Assembly (NCBI GenBank): GCA_016844945.1
Contig: JAERTJ010000027.1
Location: 1-64,000 of the forward strand
Direction of reading: 5' to 3'
Source of the DNA: Fidelibacterota bacterium
Lineage (GTDB): Bacteria > Fidelibacterota > UBA8477 > JABMPR01
DNA length: 64,000 nt
The notes below the pieces were generated by a model. The model was not told the origin of the DNA. It ran no database searches and saw only the letters and a program-made list of their open reading frames with translations. The stretch's first letter is position 1. Every line of letters starts with the position of its first letter. The position numbers and the translations under genes are program-made. Below are positions 8,716-18,082 of the stretch, piece after piece.

Positions 8716-9561
8716 TTATTTTGGATTATCTTCCAGAAGTTGAATGCCACGGGGTTCCAGTTTGATCAATCGTTGTTTATATAACCCACCAATACACCGC
8801 TTGAAAACCTTTTTGCTGAGACCAAACTCACGATAGATAACATCAGGTGGGGTTTTATCATTGAAAGGCAAAAACCCCTGATTCTCTTTGAGCGTGTCCA
8901 TGATTTTCTTACTGGCAGCATCAAGATGAACCACCCCTGGTTTTTGTAGGATAAGGTCGATCTTACCATCTGGTCTGACCTGATTGATATAGGCGGTTAG
9001 CTTTTGCCCCTGCTCCAGCGGTTGAAAGACTTCATCTTTAAACAGCAATCCCCAATGTTCATCTTCGACAATTGCCTTGTAGCCCATGTCTGTGCGGCTG
9101 ACAATGAAAATATCAACCTCATCACCTTCTGTATAGCGCCCTGAATCATCACTCAGGAATTTGTCCAGCTTGCTGCTGGCTGCAATCCGATTGCTTACAC
9201 GATCCAGGTAGGTATATACAACATAGTGGCGGTTTTTTAGCAGCTTATGGCTTTGCTCCCTGAAAGGAACCAGTAAATCTTTAGGCAGACCCCAATCGAG
9301 AAATGCCCCCATCTCGTTATTGTCTATCACTTTGAGGCTGGCGAACTCACCAACTTGTGTTTTGGGTTTTTTGGTAGAAGCCACGATGATATCTGAAGAA
9401 TCAAAATAGATAAAGACTTCAACCATATCATCAATTTTTGTTCCTGGAGGAACTTCACGCTTGGGTAGCAGGATATCTCCTAATTCCTCACCATCCAGAT
9501 AAACACCAAAATCGACTTCACGCAGGACATACAGCGTATTCATCTTTCCAATTTGAGACAT
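8716..9561 (-). CDS. cvfB: CvfB-like S1 RNA-binding protein
   Basis: A 281-residue RNA-binding protein with several S1-like OB folds (GEFASLKVIDNNEMGAFLDW; EGDEVDIFIVSRTDMGYKAIV) followed by a winged-helix region (DVIYREFGLSKKVFKRCIGGLY). CvfB proteins bind RNA and affect virulence-gene expression in Staphylococcus; the exact role is unclear. I placed the start at 9561 because GAAAGG lies close upstream and the family starts near SQIGKMNTL; the frame is open for 12 more codons. The same minus-strand set continues with the ABC exporter. Confidence 0.82.
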   Translation of the reverse strand: MSQIGKMNTLYVLREVDFGVYLDGEELGDILLPKREVPPGTKIDDMVEVFIYFDSSDIIVASTKKPKTQVGEFASLKVIDNNEMGAFLDWGLPKDLLVPFREQSHKLLKNRHYVVYTYLDRVSNRIAASSKLDKFLSDDSGRYTEGDEVDIFIVSRTDMGYKAIVEDEHWGLLFKDEVFQPLEQGQKLTAYINQVRPDGKIDLILQKPGVVHLDAASKKIMDTLKENQGFLPFNDKTPPDVIYREFGLSKKVFKRCIGGLYKQRLIKLEPRGIQLLEDNPK

Positions 9562-9599
9562 AAAAACCTTTCGTTTTGGGTCATTGAAGATAGGCATTA

Positions 9600-9782
9600 A
9601 TTATTGATTAAAAATTAAGAATCAACTTGATGGCACATGCTGTTAGGGAGTTGTTCCTGCCAGGAGAATCATGATTGACCCCTTGTTGTTTGAACCTTGA
9701 GAGTGGGATTGCTTCGGCGTGCGCACCTCGCAATGACTATTTCGGCTTTCTTTGCGTTCTCTGCGATCTCTGTGGTTTAAAG
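9600..9782. other. Intergenic stretch of degenerate dispersed-repeat sequence
   Basis: Between the CvfB-like and dtd genes there is no gene. It holds GATTGCTTCGGCGTGCGCAC followed by CTCGCAATGAC and then CTTTGCGTTCTCTGCGATC, two phrases that look like low-copy dispersed intergenic repeats of FCB genomes. This resemblance is from memory and has not been tested by search. Confidence 0.35.
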
Positions 9783-10238
9783 TTAACGGGGGTATTTAAC
9801 GGTGCTGTCCAGGACCAGGGTAACGGGACCCTCATTTATGATATGAACTTGCATTTCCTTACCAAACTCACCGCTCTCGACCTGAACATCATAACGCCAG
9901 AGTCTGTCCATAAAATGTTCATAGAGGGGAATCGCTTTATCAGGTTTTGCTGCTTTAGTAAAACCAGGACGTCGTCCTCTTTTATAGTCAGCGAGCAAGG
10001 TAAATTGAGAGATCACCAGGGCTCTCCCCCCGACATCCAGGAGTGACAAATTCATTTTTTCGTTCTCATCCTCAAAGATGCGTAATCCTGTGATTTTTTC
10101 AGCCAGCCAGTCAGCATCTCTAACCTCATCATCCTCCGCAACCCCCAGGAGAATGACATATCCCAATCCAATTTTCCCACGGGATTTTCCATTGATTTTG
10201 ACTTCACCTTCACTGACCCGCTGGACAACTGCAATCAT
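9783..10238 (-). CDS. dtd: D-aminoacyl-tRNA deacylase
   Basis: Removes D-amino acids from mischarged tRNA. The 151-residue protein starts MIAVVQRVSEGEVKI and carries the substrate-binding SQFTLLADYKRGRRPGF segment and the NEGPVTLVLDS motif, where most family members have N-x-GPVT. Length matches the DTD family. The start at 10238 has AGGA seven bases upstream, and the family begins with this methionine; the frame extends nine codons further. No partner gene shares its short minus-strand unit. Confidence 0.92.
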   Translation of the reverse strand: MIAVVQRVSEGEVKINGKSRGKIGLGYVILLGVAEDDEVRDADWLAEKITGLRIFEDENEKMNLSLLDVGGRALVISQFTLLADYKRGRRPGFTKAAKPDKAIPLYEHFMDRLWRYDVQVESGEFGKEMQVHIINEGPVTLVLDSTVKYPR

Positions 10239-10354
10239 ATCAAGTCCTTCATTTATTGATGACAAACAATACGAGGTGAAGAAGGGGGATGAAAGGGATT
10301 AATTGAGTTAGGAGTTCTCGACGAAGCATAAGACTCAAAGTGATAATAGCTTCA

Positions 10355-10483
10355 ATTACCCCTTGCTTTAGCAGGGGGTGTTGAACAACAAAAGTAGGGG
10401 GACTTTAGTCCACACCACGTTGGGCCCAAGCCCATTTATTCTTGGTTTTGTTTTAGACCCCCGCATTAAAAGGCGGGGTAATT
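10355..10483. repeat. 128-bp four-hairpin element, copy 1
   Basis: The ends are exact inverted repeats, AATTACCCC at 10355 and GGGGTAATT ending at 10483. Inside, in order, are hairpins CCCCTTGC-TTTA-GCAGGGGG, GGAC-TTTA-GTCC, TGGGC-CCAA-GCCCA and CCCCGC-ATTAAAAG-GCGGGG. Copy 2 at 32846-32972 has the same ends, the same order of four hairpins and nearly the same length but different loop sequences. No transposase gene is inside. I read it as a non-autonomous IS200/IS605-like or RAYT/REP-like element. It begins 21 bases after the dnaE stop on the minus strand. Confidence 0.7.
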
Positions 10484-10503
10484 ATCTTGTAGTTAGGTTT
10501 GGG

Positions 10504-13500
10504 TTATGCGAGCCAGACGTTCTCATCTCCAAATGATTCACGCAGGTTACGGATAAAACCACGATTTGCAGAGACTCTTGTACTACGAGCCAACATGATG
10601 CGTTCGCGCTTATTACCCTCACGTAAATGAAAAATCAAATTGCAGGCACCTGAATAACGTCTCGTTAAGGTCTGCATATTATCTAGATGATCATTGGGAA
10701 GCAAGGCGGGGTCAAAGGCAATATGTACCTCGCGGGCATATTCGGATTGACCTTCTTCCAGTGGTATAACTTTGTTGACCAGGACTTTTAAATCATCATC
10801 ACTGCGCTTAGATATTCGACCTTCCATGAAGACCCGTGAATCATTTACGATATACTCTTTGTATTTTGAGTAGGGGTCTGAAAAAGTCAGTGCCTCGATA
10901 GAGCCATCCAGACCATTAAGCGTGAAGAAAGCCATCTGGTTATTACGCTTGTCGTAATGGATTTTCATTCCAGAAATAATCCCACCTATGCGAACTTCCT
11001 GTTCATCGCGTGTGGCTGTAAGGTCAACCAGGTCAACATTGGAGAATGTCTGAATTTCACTTTCGAACCCATGGAGAGGATGTCCGGTTAAATAAAAGCC
11101 GATGTATTCACGCTCACGATTCAACATATCCATATTATTCCAGGATGGTGCGTCACTGAGCTCAGGTTCACGAATCATGGCTGATTCTCCACCCGTCCCA
11201 AACAGGTCGGTCTGGTTGGTGTTTTTTAATGTCTGGACACGTTGGCCATGATAGACTGCATCTTCCACACTGAGAAACTTCTCCCAGCGGGTTCCAGGTA
11301 CTGAATCCATGGCGCCACTACCCACCAGCGCTTCAACGACCCCTTTGTTAAGATTTTGAGAATCCACACGAGAACAAAAATCAAAGATGGATTCATATGG
11401 TCCGTTTGCCTGGCGATCCAGTACAATGGCTTCAGCCGCTTTAAAACCGACCTTCTTGATGGCATTCAAACCATAAATAATACTTTTACCCTCACCGGGA
11501 GCAAAATTGATAAAGCTGGCATTGATATCAGGAGGAATAGTCTTGATGCCCAACTTTCTACATTCTGCCAGTAGCATTTGAATTTTTTCAGTGTTGTCCT
11601 TTTCCGAACTCATGTTAGCGGCGAGGAATTCAACCGGGTAATGGGTTTTCAGGTAAGCGGTTTGATAGGCGATCACAGAGTAGGCGGCAGAGTGACTTTT
11701 ATTAAAGCCGTACTCAGCAAATTTTTCAATTAAATCCCAGATCTGGCGGGCAAGCTTTTCACTAATATCATTTTTACGTGCACCGGAGATGAACTCTTCC
11801 TTCATCTCATCCATCAACGCCTTGATCTTTTTACCCATGGCTCGGCGCATTAAATCGGCTTTTGAGAGTGAGAACCCGGCAATCACAGAGCCCAATTGCA
11901 TGACCTGCTCCTGGTATACAATAATCCCATAGGTCTCTTTGAGAATCTCCTCCATCAGCGGATGAAGTGAAGTCACTTTTTGCTCGCCGTGTTTACGGGC
12001 GATAAAGTCATTGATGTTGCCCATTGGACCAGGACGATACAGGGCATTCATGGCAAACAAATCTTCCAGGACGGTGGGCTTTAGTTTTTTCAGGTACTCA
12101 CGCATTCCTGTAGATTCAAACTGGAACAGACCGATGGTTAGACCATCTGCGAATAGCTGATAAACCTCGGGATCATCCATGGGGATGGTGGAGATATCAA
12201 TTTCAACCCCCTTGAATTCCTTGATGAGATCAACGGCATCCTGAATAACGGTAAGCGTTCTGAGACCTAAGAAATCAAACTTGATCAAGCCCACATCTTC
12301 CAGGGCTTTCATATCATACTGGCTGGTGACAGAACCGTCTTTTGCTGATTTATAGAGCGGAATGTAATCTGTTAGCTTACCGGGGGCGATCACCAGTCCC
12401 GCTGCATGTTTTCCAGCATTACGGTTCATACCCTCCAGGACTTGAGAGTAATCAAATAGCTGGGTATGAACTTCATCCAGCTCAGAGGCCTGTTTTAACT
12501 CAGGACTCTTCTTCAATGCTTGGGGAAGTTTGATTCCCAGTTCTTCGGGAACCAGTTTGGCGATGCGGTCGGTCTCCTTAATGGGGACTTCCAGCACACG
12601 TCCGACATCACGGATCACAGCTCTGGCTTTGAGTTTGTTAAAAGTGATAATCTGAGTAACAGAGTCATGACCAAAGCGATCACGCATATAATCGATTACT
12701 TCTTCACGGCGATCATAGCAGAAGTCGATATCAATATCAGGCATGCTGACACGATCGGGGTTGAGAAATCGCTCAAACAGAAGGTTGTACTGGAGGGGGT
12801 CAAGATCGGTGATGCCTAATGAATAGGCAACCAGGCTGCCCGCTGCTGATCCACGTCCAGGTCCAACAGGGATTTTTTGCTCCTTGGCGTAGTTTACAAA
12901 ATCATGGGTGATCAGGAAGTATCCTGGGAAGCCCATTTTTTTGATGACATCCAATTCATAATCCAGTCGTTCTTTATAGCGAGAATCAATCGTCTTTACC
13001 CGTCGCTCCATACCTTCCCAGGTAATGTTGTCGAGATGGTCATTAAGTGAGAGACCTTCAGGGATGGGGAATTCAGGCATGTGGTTGACACCAGTTTCCA
13101 GTTGAAACTGACACATTTCATTGATGCGCAATGTGTTTTCGATGGCTTCAGGGGTGTCTTTGAACAACTCCACCATTTGATCAGCACTCTTGATGTAAAT
13201 GTCTTTGGTATCGTATTTCATACGATTGGTATCGCTGACAAACTTGCCACGACCAATACAAATCAGGGCGTCATGAGCTTGATGATGCTCGGCGCTGACG
13301 TAGTGTGCATCATTGGTGGCCACCAATGGAATACCAGTATCTTTCGATACCTTTTGAATCACTTCGCGGGCGATAGCTTCCCGTTCAAATTCACGACCTT
13401 CTAGAGTGAAATGTCGCTGCATTTCCAAAAAGAAATTGCCGCGACCAAAAATTTCATCGTATTCGATAGCCTGCTCTTTGGCGCGATCATAGTCACCGCG

Positions 13501-13947
13501 ACTGGCATGATAGGTTACCTGTCCACTAAGACAGGCAGATGTGGCAACCAGTCCCTCAGAATGCTTCCTGAGCAAATCTTTATCTACCCTTGGGACAAAA
13601 TAGAAGCCATCCTGGTAGGCCATGGATGTGAGTTTCAGGAGGTTCCGGTATCCCGTATTGTTTTTTGCCAATAGAACCAGATGGTAGGCGCGCTTCCCCT
13701 CTGAAGGTGTCCGTTTCTCTGTATGGATACCGGGTGCTACATAGGCTTCCATCCCGATGATGGGTTTAATGTTTGCTTTTGTTGCTGCCTTGTAGAATTC
13801 AACAGCACCAAACATGTTGCCATGATCAGTTAAAGCAAAGCTATCCATCTCCAATTCAGAGACTTTGGAAATGATTTGATCGATACGAGCCGCACCATCT
13901 AAAAGCGAATAATGCGAGTGATTGTGAAGGTGGACGAAATCAGCCAC
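10504..13947 (-). CDS. dnaE: DNA polymerase III alpha subunit
   Basis: Replicative polymerase catalytic subunit, 1147 residues. It begins with a PHP domain (FVHLHNHSHYSLLDGAARI; EGDIV-like metal motif ATNDAHYV), followed by the palm with the PDIDIDFCYDRREEV catalytic aspartates, then a helix-hairpin-helix region (EALVGSGAMDSV) and a C-terminal OB fold (VRIGGIISGMKIHYDKRNNQMAFF) and a tail. Length and order match DnaE1 of Bacteroidota-like bacteria. The start ATG near 13947 is followed at once by PHP sequence. The polymerase's usual partners are elsewhere. Confidence 0.96.
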   Translation of the reverse strand: MADFVHLHNHSHYSLLDGAARIDQIISKVSELEMDSFALTDHGNMFGAVEFYKAATKANIKPIIGMEAYVAPGIHTEKRTPSEGKRAYHLVLLAKNNTGYRNLLKLTSMAYQDGFYFVPRVDKDLLRKHSEGLVATSACLSGQVTYHASRGDYDRAKEQAIEYDEIFGRGNFFLEMQRHFTLEGREFEREAIAREVIQKVSKDTGIPLVATNDAHYVSAEHHQAHDALICIGRGKFVSDTNRMKYDTKDIYIKSADQMVELFKDTPEAIENTLRINEMCQFQLETGVNHMPEFPIPEGLSLNDHLDNITWEGMERRVKTIDSRYKERLDYELDVIKKMGFPGYFLITHDFVNYAKEQKIPVGPGRGSAAGSLVAYSLGITDLDPLQYNLLFERFLNPDRVSMPDIDIDFCYDRREEVIDYMRDRFGHDSVTQIITFNKLKARAVIRDVGRVLEVPIKETDRIAKLVPEELGIKLPQALKKSPELKQASELDEVHTQLFDYSQVLEGMNRNAGKHAAGLVIAPGKLTDYIPLYKSAKDGSVTSQYDMKALEDVGLIKFDFLGLRTLTVIQDAVDLIKEFKGVEIDISTIPMDDPEVYQLFADGLTIGLFQFESTGMREYLKKLKPTVLEDLFAMNALYRPGPMGNINDFIARKHGEQKVTSLHPLMEEILKETYGIIVYQEQVMQLGSVIAGFSLSKADLMRRAMGKKIKALMDEMKEEFISGARKNDISEKLARQIWDLIEKFAEYGFNKSHSAAYSVIAYQTAYLKTHYPVEFLAANMSSEKDNTEKIQMLLAECRKLGIKTIPPDINASFINFAPGEGKSIIYGLNAIKKVGFKAAEAIVLDRQANGPYESIFDFCSRVDSQNLNKGVVEALVGSGAMDSVPGTRWEKFLSVEDAVYHGQRVQTLKNTNQTDLFGTGGESAMIREPELSDAPSWNNMDMLNREREYIGFYLTGHPLHGFESEIQTFSNVDLVDLTATRDEQEVRIGGIISGMKIHYDKRNNQMAFFTLNGLDGSIEALTFSDPYSKYKEYIVNDSRVFMEGRISKRSDDDLKVLVNKVIPLEEGQSEYAREVHIAFDPALLPNDHLDNMQTLTRRYSGACNLIFHLREGNKRERIMLARSTRVSANRGFIRNLRESFGDENVWLA

Positions 13948-13986
13948 GGTACATCCTTATATAAAATCCCCGAGGGGGAGAAGCGG

Positions 13987-14820
13987 TTAAAGAATCCGGC
14001 CGAAATATAGAGCGGCGAGACCCACAAAAATATCGAGTTTTAAAAACAATTGTACTTTGGAGTAATTTTTTTTGTCCGGGTGTTTCCAGAGACTAAAAGC
14101 CAAAGCTATCAGGGGTAAATTTATTCCAAAAATAACCATCCATACATAGACATGATTATAAACCCCAAAGAAATACGGTAAAAGATCCAGGCCGGCAAAT
14201 GCAATCATGAGGAATAGAACAAAGTTCAATGTCCGCTTTTCACCCCATAACAGCGGGAGTGTTTTTGCATTGTCTCGAGCATCACCCTGCATGTCTTCAA
14301 GGTCTTTTACAATCTCCCTGATGAGGGTAAACCCAAAAGCCAGGGCAGCCATAACCAGTGTATCGCCAATATTGTGAAAAGCAGAACCGACATAAATAAA
14401 TGCCAGCCCCAGCATAAATGAAACTGCAAGGTTTCCGATGAGGGGCATGCGTTTTAACCGAGCGCTATAGGCGATTAGAACTGAAATTGATATTGGACCG
14501 GCTATTATGAAGGTATTAACAGAGATTAACCATGATAACAGGACACCCAACCCAAAGAGCATAATAAGGTAGATGCGAGCGCTTGAGACTGTCATAGCCC
14601 CAGAAGGCAATGGACGATTTGGACGGTTGACCCGGTCTATCTCAAGATCATAAATATCATTGATAATATTTCCACCACCATTAATAGATATGACCGAAAG
14701 TATAAGTAAAACGAGAGTGCCAACCTGATGCATTTCCCCCAGAAAAGCCGTAGTCAAAACGACTGCTAGAGTGGCTTGAAGCAAATTCAGGGGTCTCAGA
14801 ATGATGAGATAGGGCAGCAT
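13987..14820 (-). CDS. UbiA prenyltransferase, DGGGP-synthase-like
   Basis: A 277-residue membrane prenyltransferase with about eight TM helices. The first aspartate-rich motif is NDIYDLEID, inside GGGNIINDIYDLEIDRVNRP, and the second is DLEDMQGD. The segment NRPNRPLPSG after the first motif resembles digeranylgeranylglyceryl phosphate synthase of archaea and the UbiA homologues of FCB bacteria, rather than UbiA for ubiquinone. The start at MLPYLIILRPLNLLQ is chosen because the family begins there; the open frame extends 34 residues further as a non-hydrophobic leader, and neither start has a clear Shine-Dalgarno. Menaquinone or heme-side-chain prenylation are alternatives. Confidence 0.8.
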   Translation of the reverse strand: MLPYLIILRPLNLLQATLAVVLTTAFLGEMHQVGTLVLLILSVISINGGGNIINDIYDLEIDRVNRPNRPLPSGAMTVSSARIYLIMLFGLGVLLSWLISVNTFIIAGPISISVLIAYSARLKRMPLIGNLAVSFMLGLAFIYVGSAFHNIGDTLVMAALAFGFTLIREIVKDLEDMQGDARDNAKTLPLLWGEKRTLNFVLFLMIAFAGLDLLPYFFGVYNHVYVWMVIFGINLPLIALAFSLWKHPDKKNYSKVQLFLKLDIFVGLAALYFGRIL

Positions 14821-14993
14821 GGAAGAAACTAAGCGAGAAGCAGGCAGGAAGAAGGGAAAATGGGTAGTGCCCCCCAGGTGATGAATTGGACCCTCCATCA
14901 AGATGCTACTTGTCATCTTCAACCAGGGGCATAATTTCCAGCATTAACACAAATTGAATCAATGGTTAAGCATAAGTATCAGGGGTGAGCAGT

Positions 14994-16343
14994 ATGAAAA
15001 TTGATGGAATTGAATTGTATTATGTAAAGCTTCCGCTTGAGGAAAACAGACCAGGGTTTTTCAAGCAACCCAGGTATTTTAACCCAAGTTGGATTCCAGG
15101 TTTTCGACAATCTGAGGTTCGATTTTATCTGTTAAAACTCATTACGGATACAGGTATCGAAGGAGTTGCTGCCACAGTGGGGATGGGGACTGAGCGTAAC
15201 GGACTTGGACCCATGTTGGGAAACTATCTCATGGGGCTCAATCCTCTGGATATTGATTTGATTAACCAGCGTATCCAGGAATTCTCTTATATCGGTATGC
15301 GCAATGGCTGGATTGATGCTGCCATCTGGGACATTATTGGTAAGAGTCGAAATGAACCCCTGTGGAAAATTCTGGGAGGGTCCGGAGGTTCGGTATACCC
15401 CTATATGTCCACAGGATCCAATCATGGTCATGATCAAGAGAAAAGTCGCGAGTTAAGTAAATGGGCTCTGGATAACGGATTCAAAGGGATCAAACTGCGA
15501 GTCAAAGGCACAGATCAAAACCTGATGCAGGATTATGTGGGCGCAGCTCGAGATCAGGTGGGTCCTGATATGAAAATCATGGTAGATGCCAATCAGGGAT
15601 GGCCGGTTGATCTCATTGATGAGACTCCTAAATGGGATGTTGAATTTGCACTGGAGTACGCCCAGGGGTTGGAACCCCATGATGTCTACTGGCTGGAAGA
15701 ACCCTTAAATCGGGGTGATTTTGAGGGGCTGGCAGAGATTCGCAAACAGACTAAAACCCCTATCGCTGGTGGCGAATTGAATTCAAGCTGGCGTGATTTT
15801 AAAGCCATGTTAGAATTGGGGAGTCTTGATATCTATCAACCAGATGCCGTGATGGCAGGCGGAACTTATGCAGGGGGGATATCCAATGTGTATTGGCTTA
15901 TCAAAGAAATAGAAAAACGGAGAAGTGGGAAAAATCCTGAATCGATTAAATTCTGTCCCCACACCTGGACCACGGGTCTGGGTTTTGGAATTGCCCTTCA
16001 TTTGGTTGGGGTTATCCCAGAAGCCGAACGGAGTTTGTTGGAATATCCACTTGAAGGTGCCTGGACTTCAGATGCCTGGGCTCGGTTTATAAAAGGCGGC
16101 TTCCCCATCAATTCAGATGGCAGGATTCAAATTCCTGAGGGTCCTGGCCTGGGGATGGAAATTGACTGGGATATCATCAGGCGGTTCGGTAAGAAGATAT
16201 ATAGTGGTACACAGACCTCAGTAGGCTTGAGTACAATGAAAGATCGTGGATTCAAACAGACCATGTATTTAAAGGGTAAAAAAGCTGATCAGTTCAAACG
16301 GTCCGCCCAGGCACAATTCAGCATTCCAAAAGCACCCTTTTAG
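14994..16343 (+). CDS. Enolase-superfamily protein (mandelate racemase/muconate-lactonizing-like dehydratase)
   Basis: A 449-residue acid-sugar-dehydratase-type enzyme. N-terminal capping domain is followed by a TIM barrel with the KLRVKG lysine motif, VDANQGW as the first metal ligand, WLEEPL as the second, GGE as the third, and FCPHTWTTGLG near the C-terminus with the histidine that often acts as base in the MR subgroup. The substrate cannot be inferred. ATG at 14994 is used because GGGG lies eight bases upstream; a GTG nine bases earlier is less likely. The next gene is 12 bases downstream. Confidence 0.82.
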   Translation: MKIDGIELYYVKLPLEENRPGFFKQPRYFNPSWIPGFRQSEVRFYLLKLITDTGIEGVAATVGMGTERNGLGPMLGNYLMGLNPLDIDLINQRIQEFSYIGMRNGWIDAAIWDIIGKSRNEPLWKILGGSGGSVYPYMSTGSNHGHDQEKSRELSKWALDNGFKGIKLRVKGTDQNLMQDYVGAARDQVGPDMKIMVDANQGWPVDLIDETPKWDVEFALEYAQGLEPHDVYWLEEPLNRGDFEGLAEIRKQTKTPIAGGELNSSWRDFKAMLELGSLDIYQPDAVMAGGTYAGGISNVYWLIKEIEKRRSGKNPESIKFCPHTWTTGLGFGIALHLVGVIPEAERSLLEYPLEGAWTSDAWARFIKGGFPINSDGRIQIPEGPGLGMEIDWDIIRRFGKKIYSGTQTSVGLSTMKDRGFKQTMYLKGKKADQFKRSAQAQFSIPKAPF

Positions 16344-16355
16344 GAAGGAAACAGG

Positions 16356-17624
16356 ATGAAATCAGTTAACCCAACGTCTCTGCCACTAGTAGCTATCTCA
16401 ACCCTTGTCAATCATGCTGGTGGATGGGTTCTACTGCTCATTCTTAGTTTTTCACAGCTACAGGCCTATACAACCGAGCGCGTGGTTCTGGTTATAATCG
16501 ATGGATTGCGCTATAGCGAAGGTTTGGGCGACCCAGAGCATCTTCAGGTACCTCGAATGGCTGCCTTGGCAGAACAAGGAGCTCTGGTAACGGACTTTCA
16601 GAATGACGGTGCAACCTATACAAGCAGAGCTATTCCTGCGATCTGGTGTGGGGCCTGGACAGATATCAATAGTTTTCATGACCCAGCTTGTGATGGTGTT
16701 GAAAACAATACATCAGAACTGCCAACTGTATTTGAGTATTTTCGAAAGCACTTGGACAGACCTGCCTCAGATTGTGTGTATACCCTGAAAGAATTATGCT
16801 CCTGGAAAGCCAGTTTTGATCCGGACTATGGTGTTGATTACTGGCCACAATATCACGAAGCGGGACATACTGATGTGGAAGTTTGGCATGAGACCGAGGG
16901 CATCATAGAAAATCTAGCACCTCACTTTTTAATGATGTATCTCGCTGATGTGGACTCAAGAGGTCATTCAGGTGATTGGGATAATTATCTCTCAGCAATT
17001 ACTACGGCTGACAGTATTGTCGGTGTGCTCTGGGATGTGTTACAGGCAGATACGGCCTATGCCGGGAAAACCACAATGATGGTTACCAATGATCATGGTC
17101 GTCACGATTATAACTTTTCCGGTCATGGTGATAATTGTATGGGGTGCCGCCAGATTCAGTTTCTTGCAGTGGGTCCAGATATCCATGTGGGCTTGCAGTC
17201 AGGTGTACCCCGAACCATTCCAGATATTACCCCTACGATTGGTGAACTCCTGGGATTTCCCACAGAAGATGCTACTGGCACATCCATGATGGAACTCATC
17301 GACCCCACAAGCAATATTCGTGATGTGTCACAGACAAATTCACCAGAAAATTTTAAGTTGAGCAGGTTATACCCCTCTCCATTTAATGGTGAATTAACGA
17401 TTGAATATCGCCTGAATACAGGTAGCCCGGGAAATCTCAATATATTCAACCTGCAGGGCAATTTGGTCTGGAACAAAGAATTGTCTGCTAGTTCAACTGG
17501 ATTATCTAAAGTAAAGTGGCAGGGTATAAACAATTCTTGGGAGCCCCTTCCATCGGGAATTTATATTGTCCAGCTTTCAACCTCAAACCTGACGACCTCA
17601 ACAAGAGTTTTACTGTTGAAATAG
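16356..17624 (+). CDS. Secreted alkaline-phosphatase-superfamily phosphodiesterase with T9SS sorting domain
   Basis: A 422-residue exported hydrolase with a hydrophobic leader (WVLLLILSFSQLQA). The alkaline-phosphatase fold is shown by VVLVIIDGLRYSEG near the N-terminus, the nucleophile region ATYTSRAIPAIW, the metal ligands in ADVDSRGHSG and TNDHGRHD, and a later GHGDN. The last ~80 residues (LSRLYPSPFNGELTIEYRL to VLLLK) form a Por-type/T9SS type A C-terminal domain, predicting export and surface attachment by type IX secretion. AGGAAGGAAACAGG precedes the ATG. It may act on phosphodiesters or nucleotides, which sequence alone does not fix. Confidence 0.85.
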   Translation: MKSVNPTSLPLVAISTLVNHAGGWVLLLILSFSQLQAYTTERVVLVIIDGLRYSEGLGDPEHLQVPRMAALAEQGALVTDFQNDGATYTSRAIPAIWCGAWTDINSFHDPACDGVENNTSELPTVFEYFRKHLDRPASDCVYTLKELCSWKASFDPDYGVDYWPQYHEAGHTDVEVWHETEGIIENLAPHFLMMYLADVDSRGHSGDWDNYLSAITTADSIVGVLWDVLQADTAYAGKTTMMVTNDHGRHDYNFSGHGDNCMGCRQIQFLAVGPDIHVGLQSGVPRTIPDITPTIGELLGFPTEDATGTSMMELIDPTSNIRDVSQTNSPENFKLSRLYPSPFNGELTIEYRLNTGSPGNLNIFNLQGNLVWNKELSASSTGLSKVKWQGINNSWEPLPSGIYIVQLSTSNLTTSTRVLLLK

Positions 17625-17650
17625 GATATCGACAAGAAAGGCACCAATTA

Positions 17651-18043
17651 ATGGCATTAAACTTAGCATTCATTGAAGACAATGATGTGTTAGAGATAAT
17701 CATCACCGGCAACTACACGTTGGATGAAGCCATCGAAAGGATGCCTGAAGTGTTTGCTGCTAGCCAGAAAGCGGGTCTTTTCCTACTCCTGCTTAATGTC
17801 TGTGATCTTGAAACTCGAATGGATAAGTCAGATGAGGTGATTTATGCGATTGGTATCTCAAACAAATATAATGAACACCTGGCAGGTGGTGGGCACAAAA
17901 TTAAAATAGCCTTTTTAGATGCTGAAAGAAATAAACCCGAATACAGCTCTGCCTTACAGGTGGCTCAAGACGAAAATGTACCCGTTAATTCATTCTATAA
18001 CCGGGACGAGGCTTTAACCTGGTTGAGGACTGACCAATCATAA
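17651..18043 (+). CDS. SpoIIAA/STAS-like protein
   Basis: A 130-residue cytosolic protein resembling the STAS-like SpoIIAA family (MALNLAFIEDNDVLEIIITGNYTLDEA; LLLLNVCDLETRMDKSDE), lacking TM segments. Such domains bind partner proteins or lipids. The start is ATG 17651 with AAAGG upstream; the frame is open upstream without conserved sequence. It overlaps nothing; the preceding gene ends 26 bases earlier. Its role is unknown. Confidence 0.65.
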   Translation: MALNLAFIEDNDVLEIIITGNYTLDEAIERMPEVFAASQKAGLFLLLLNVCDLETRMDKSDEVIYAIGISNKYNEHLAGGGHKIKIAFLDAERNKPEYSSALQVAQDENVPVNSFYNRDEALTWLRTDQS

Positions 18044-18082
18044 GCTACTTAATCAATTTGTATGCTTTCAATCTGGAGATAC

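Noticed and set aside
9783-10238. NEGPVT variant in Dtd as an inactivating change
   Set aside because: The Gly-Pro core is intact; the change is at a variable position.
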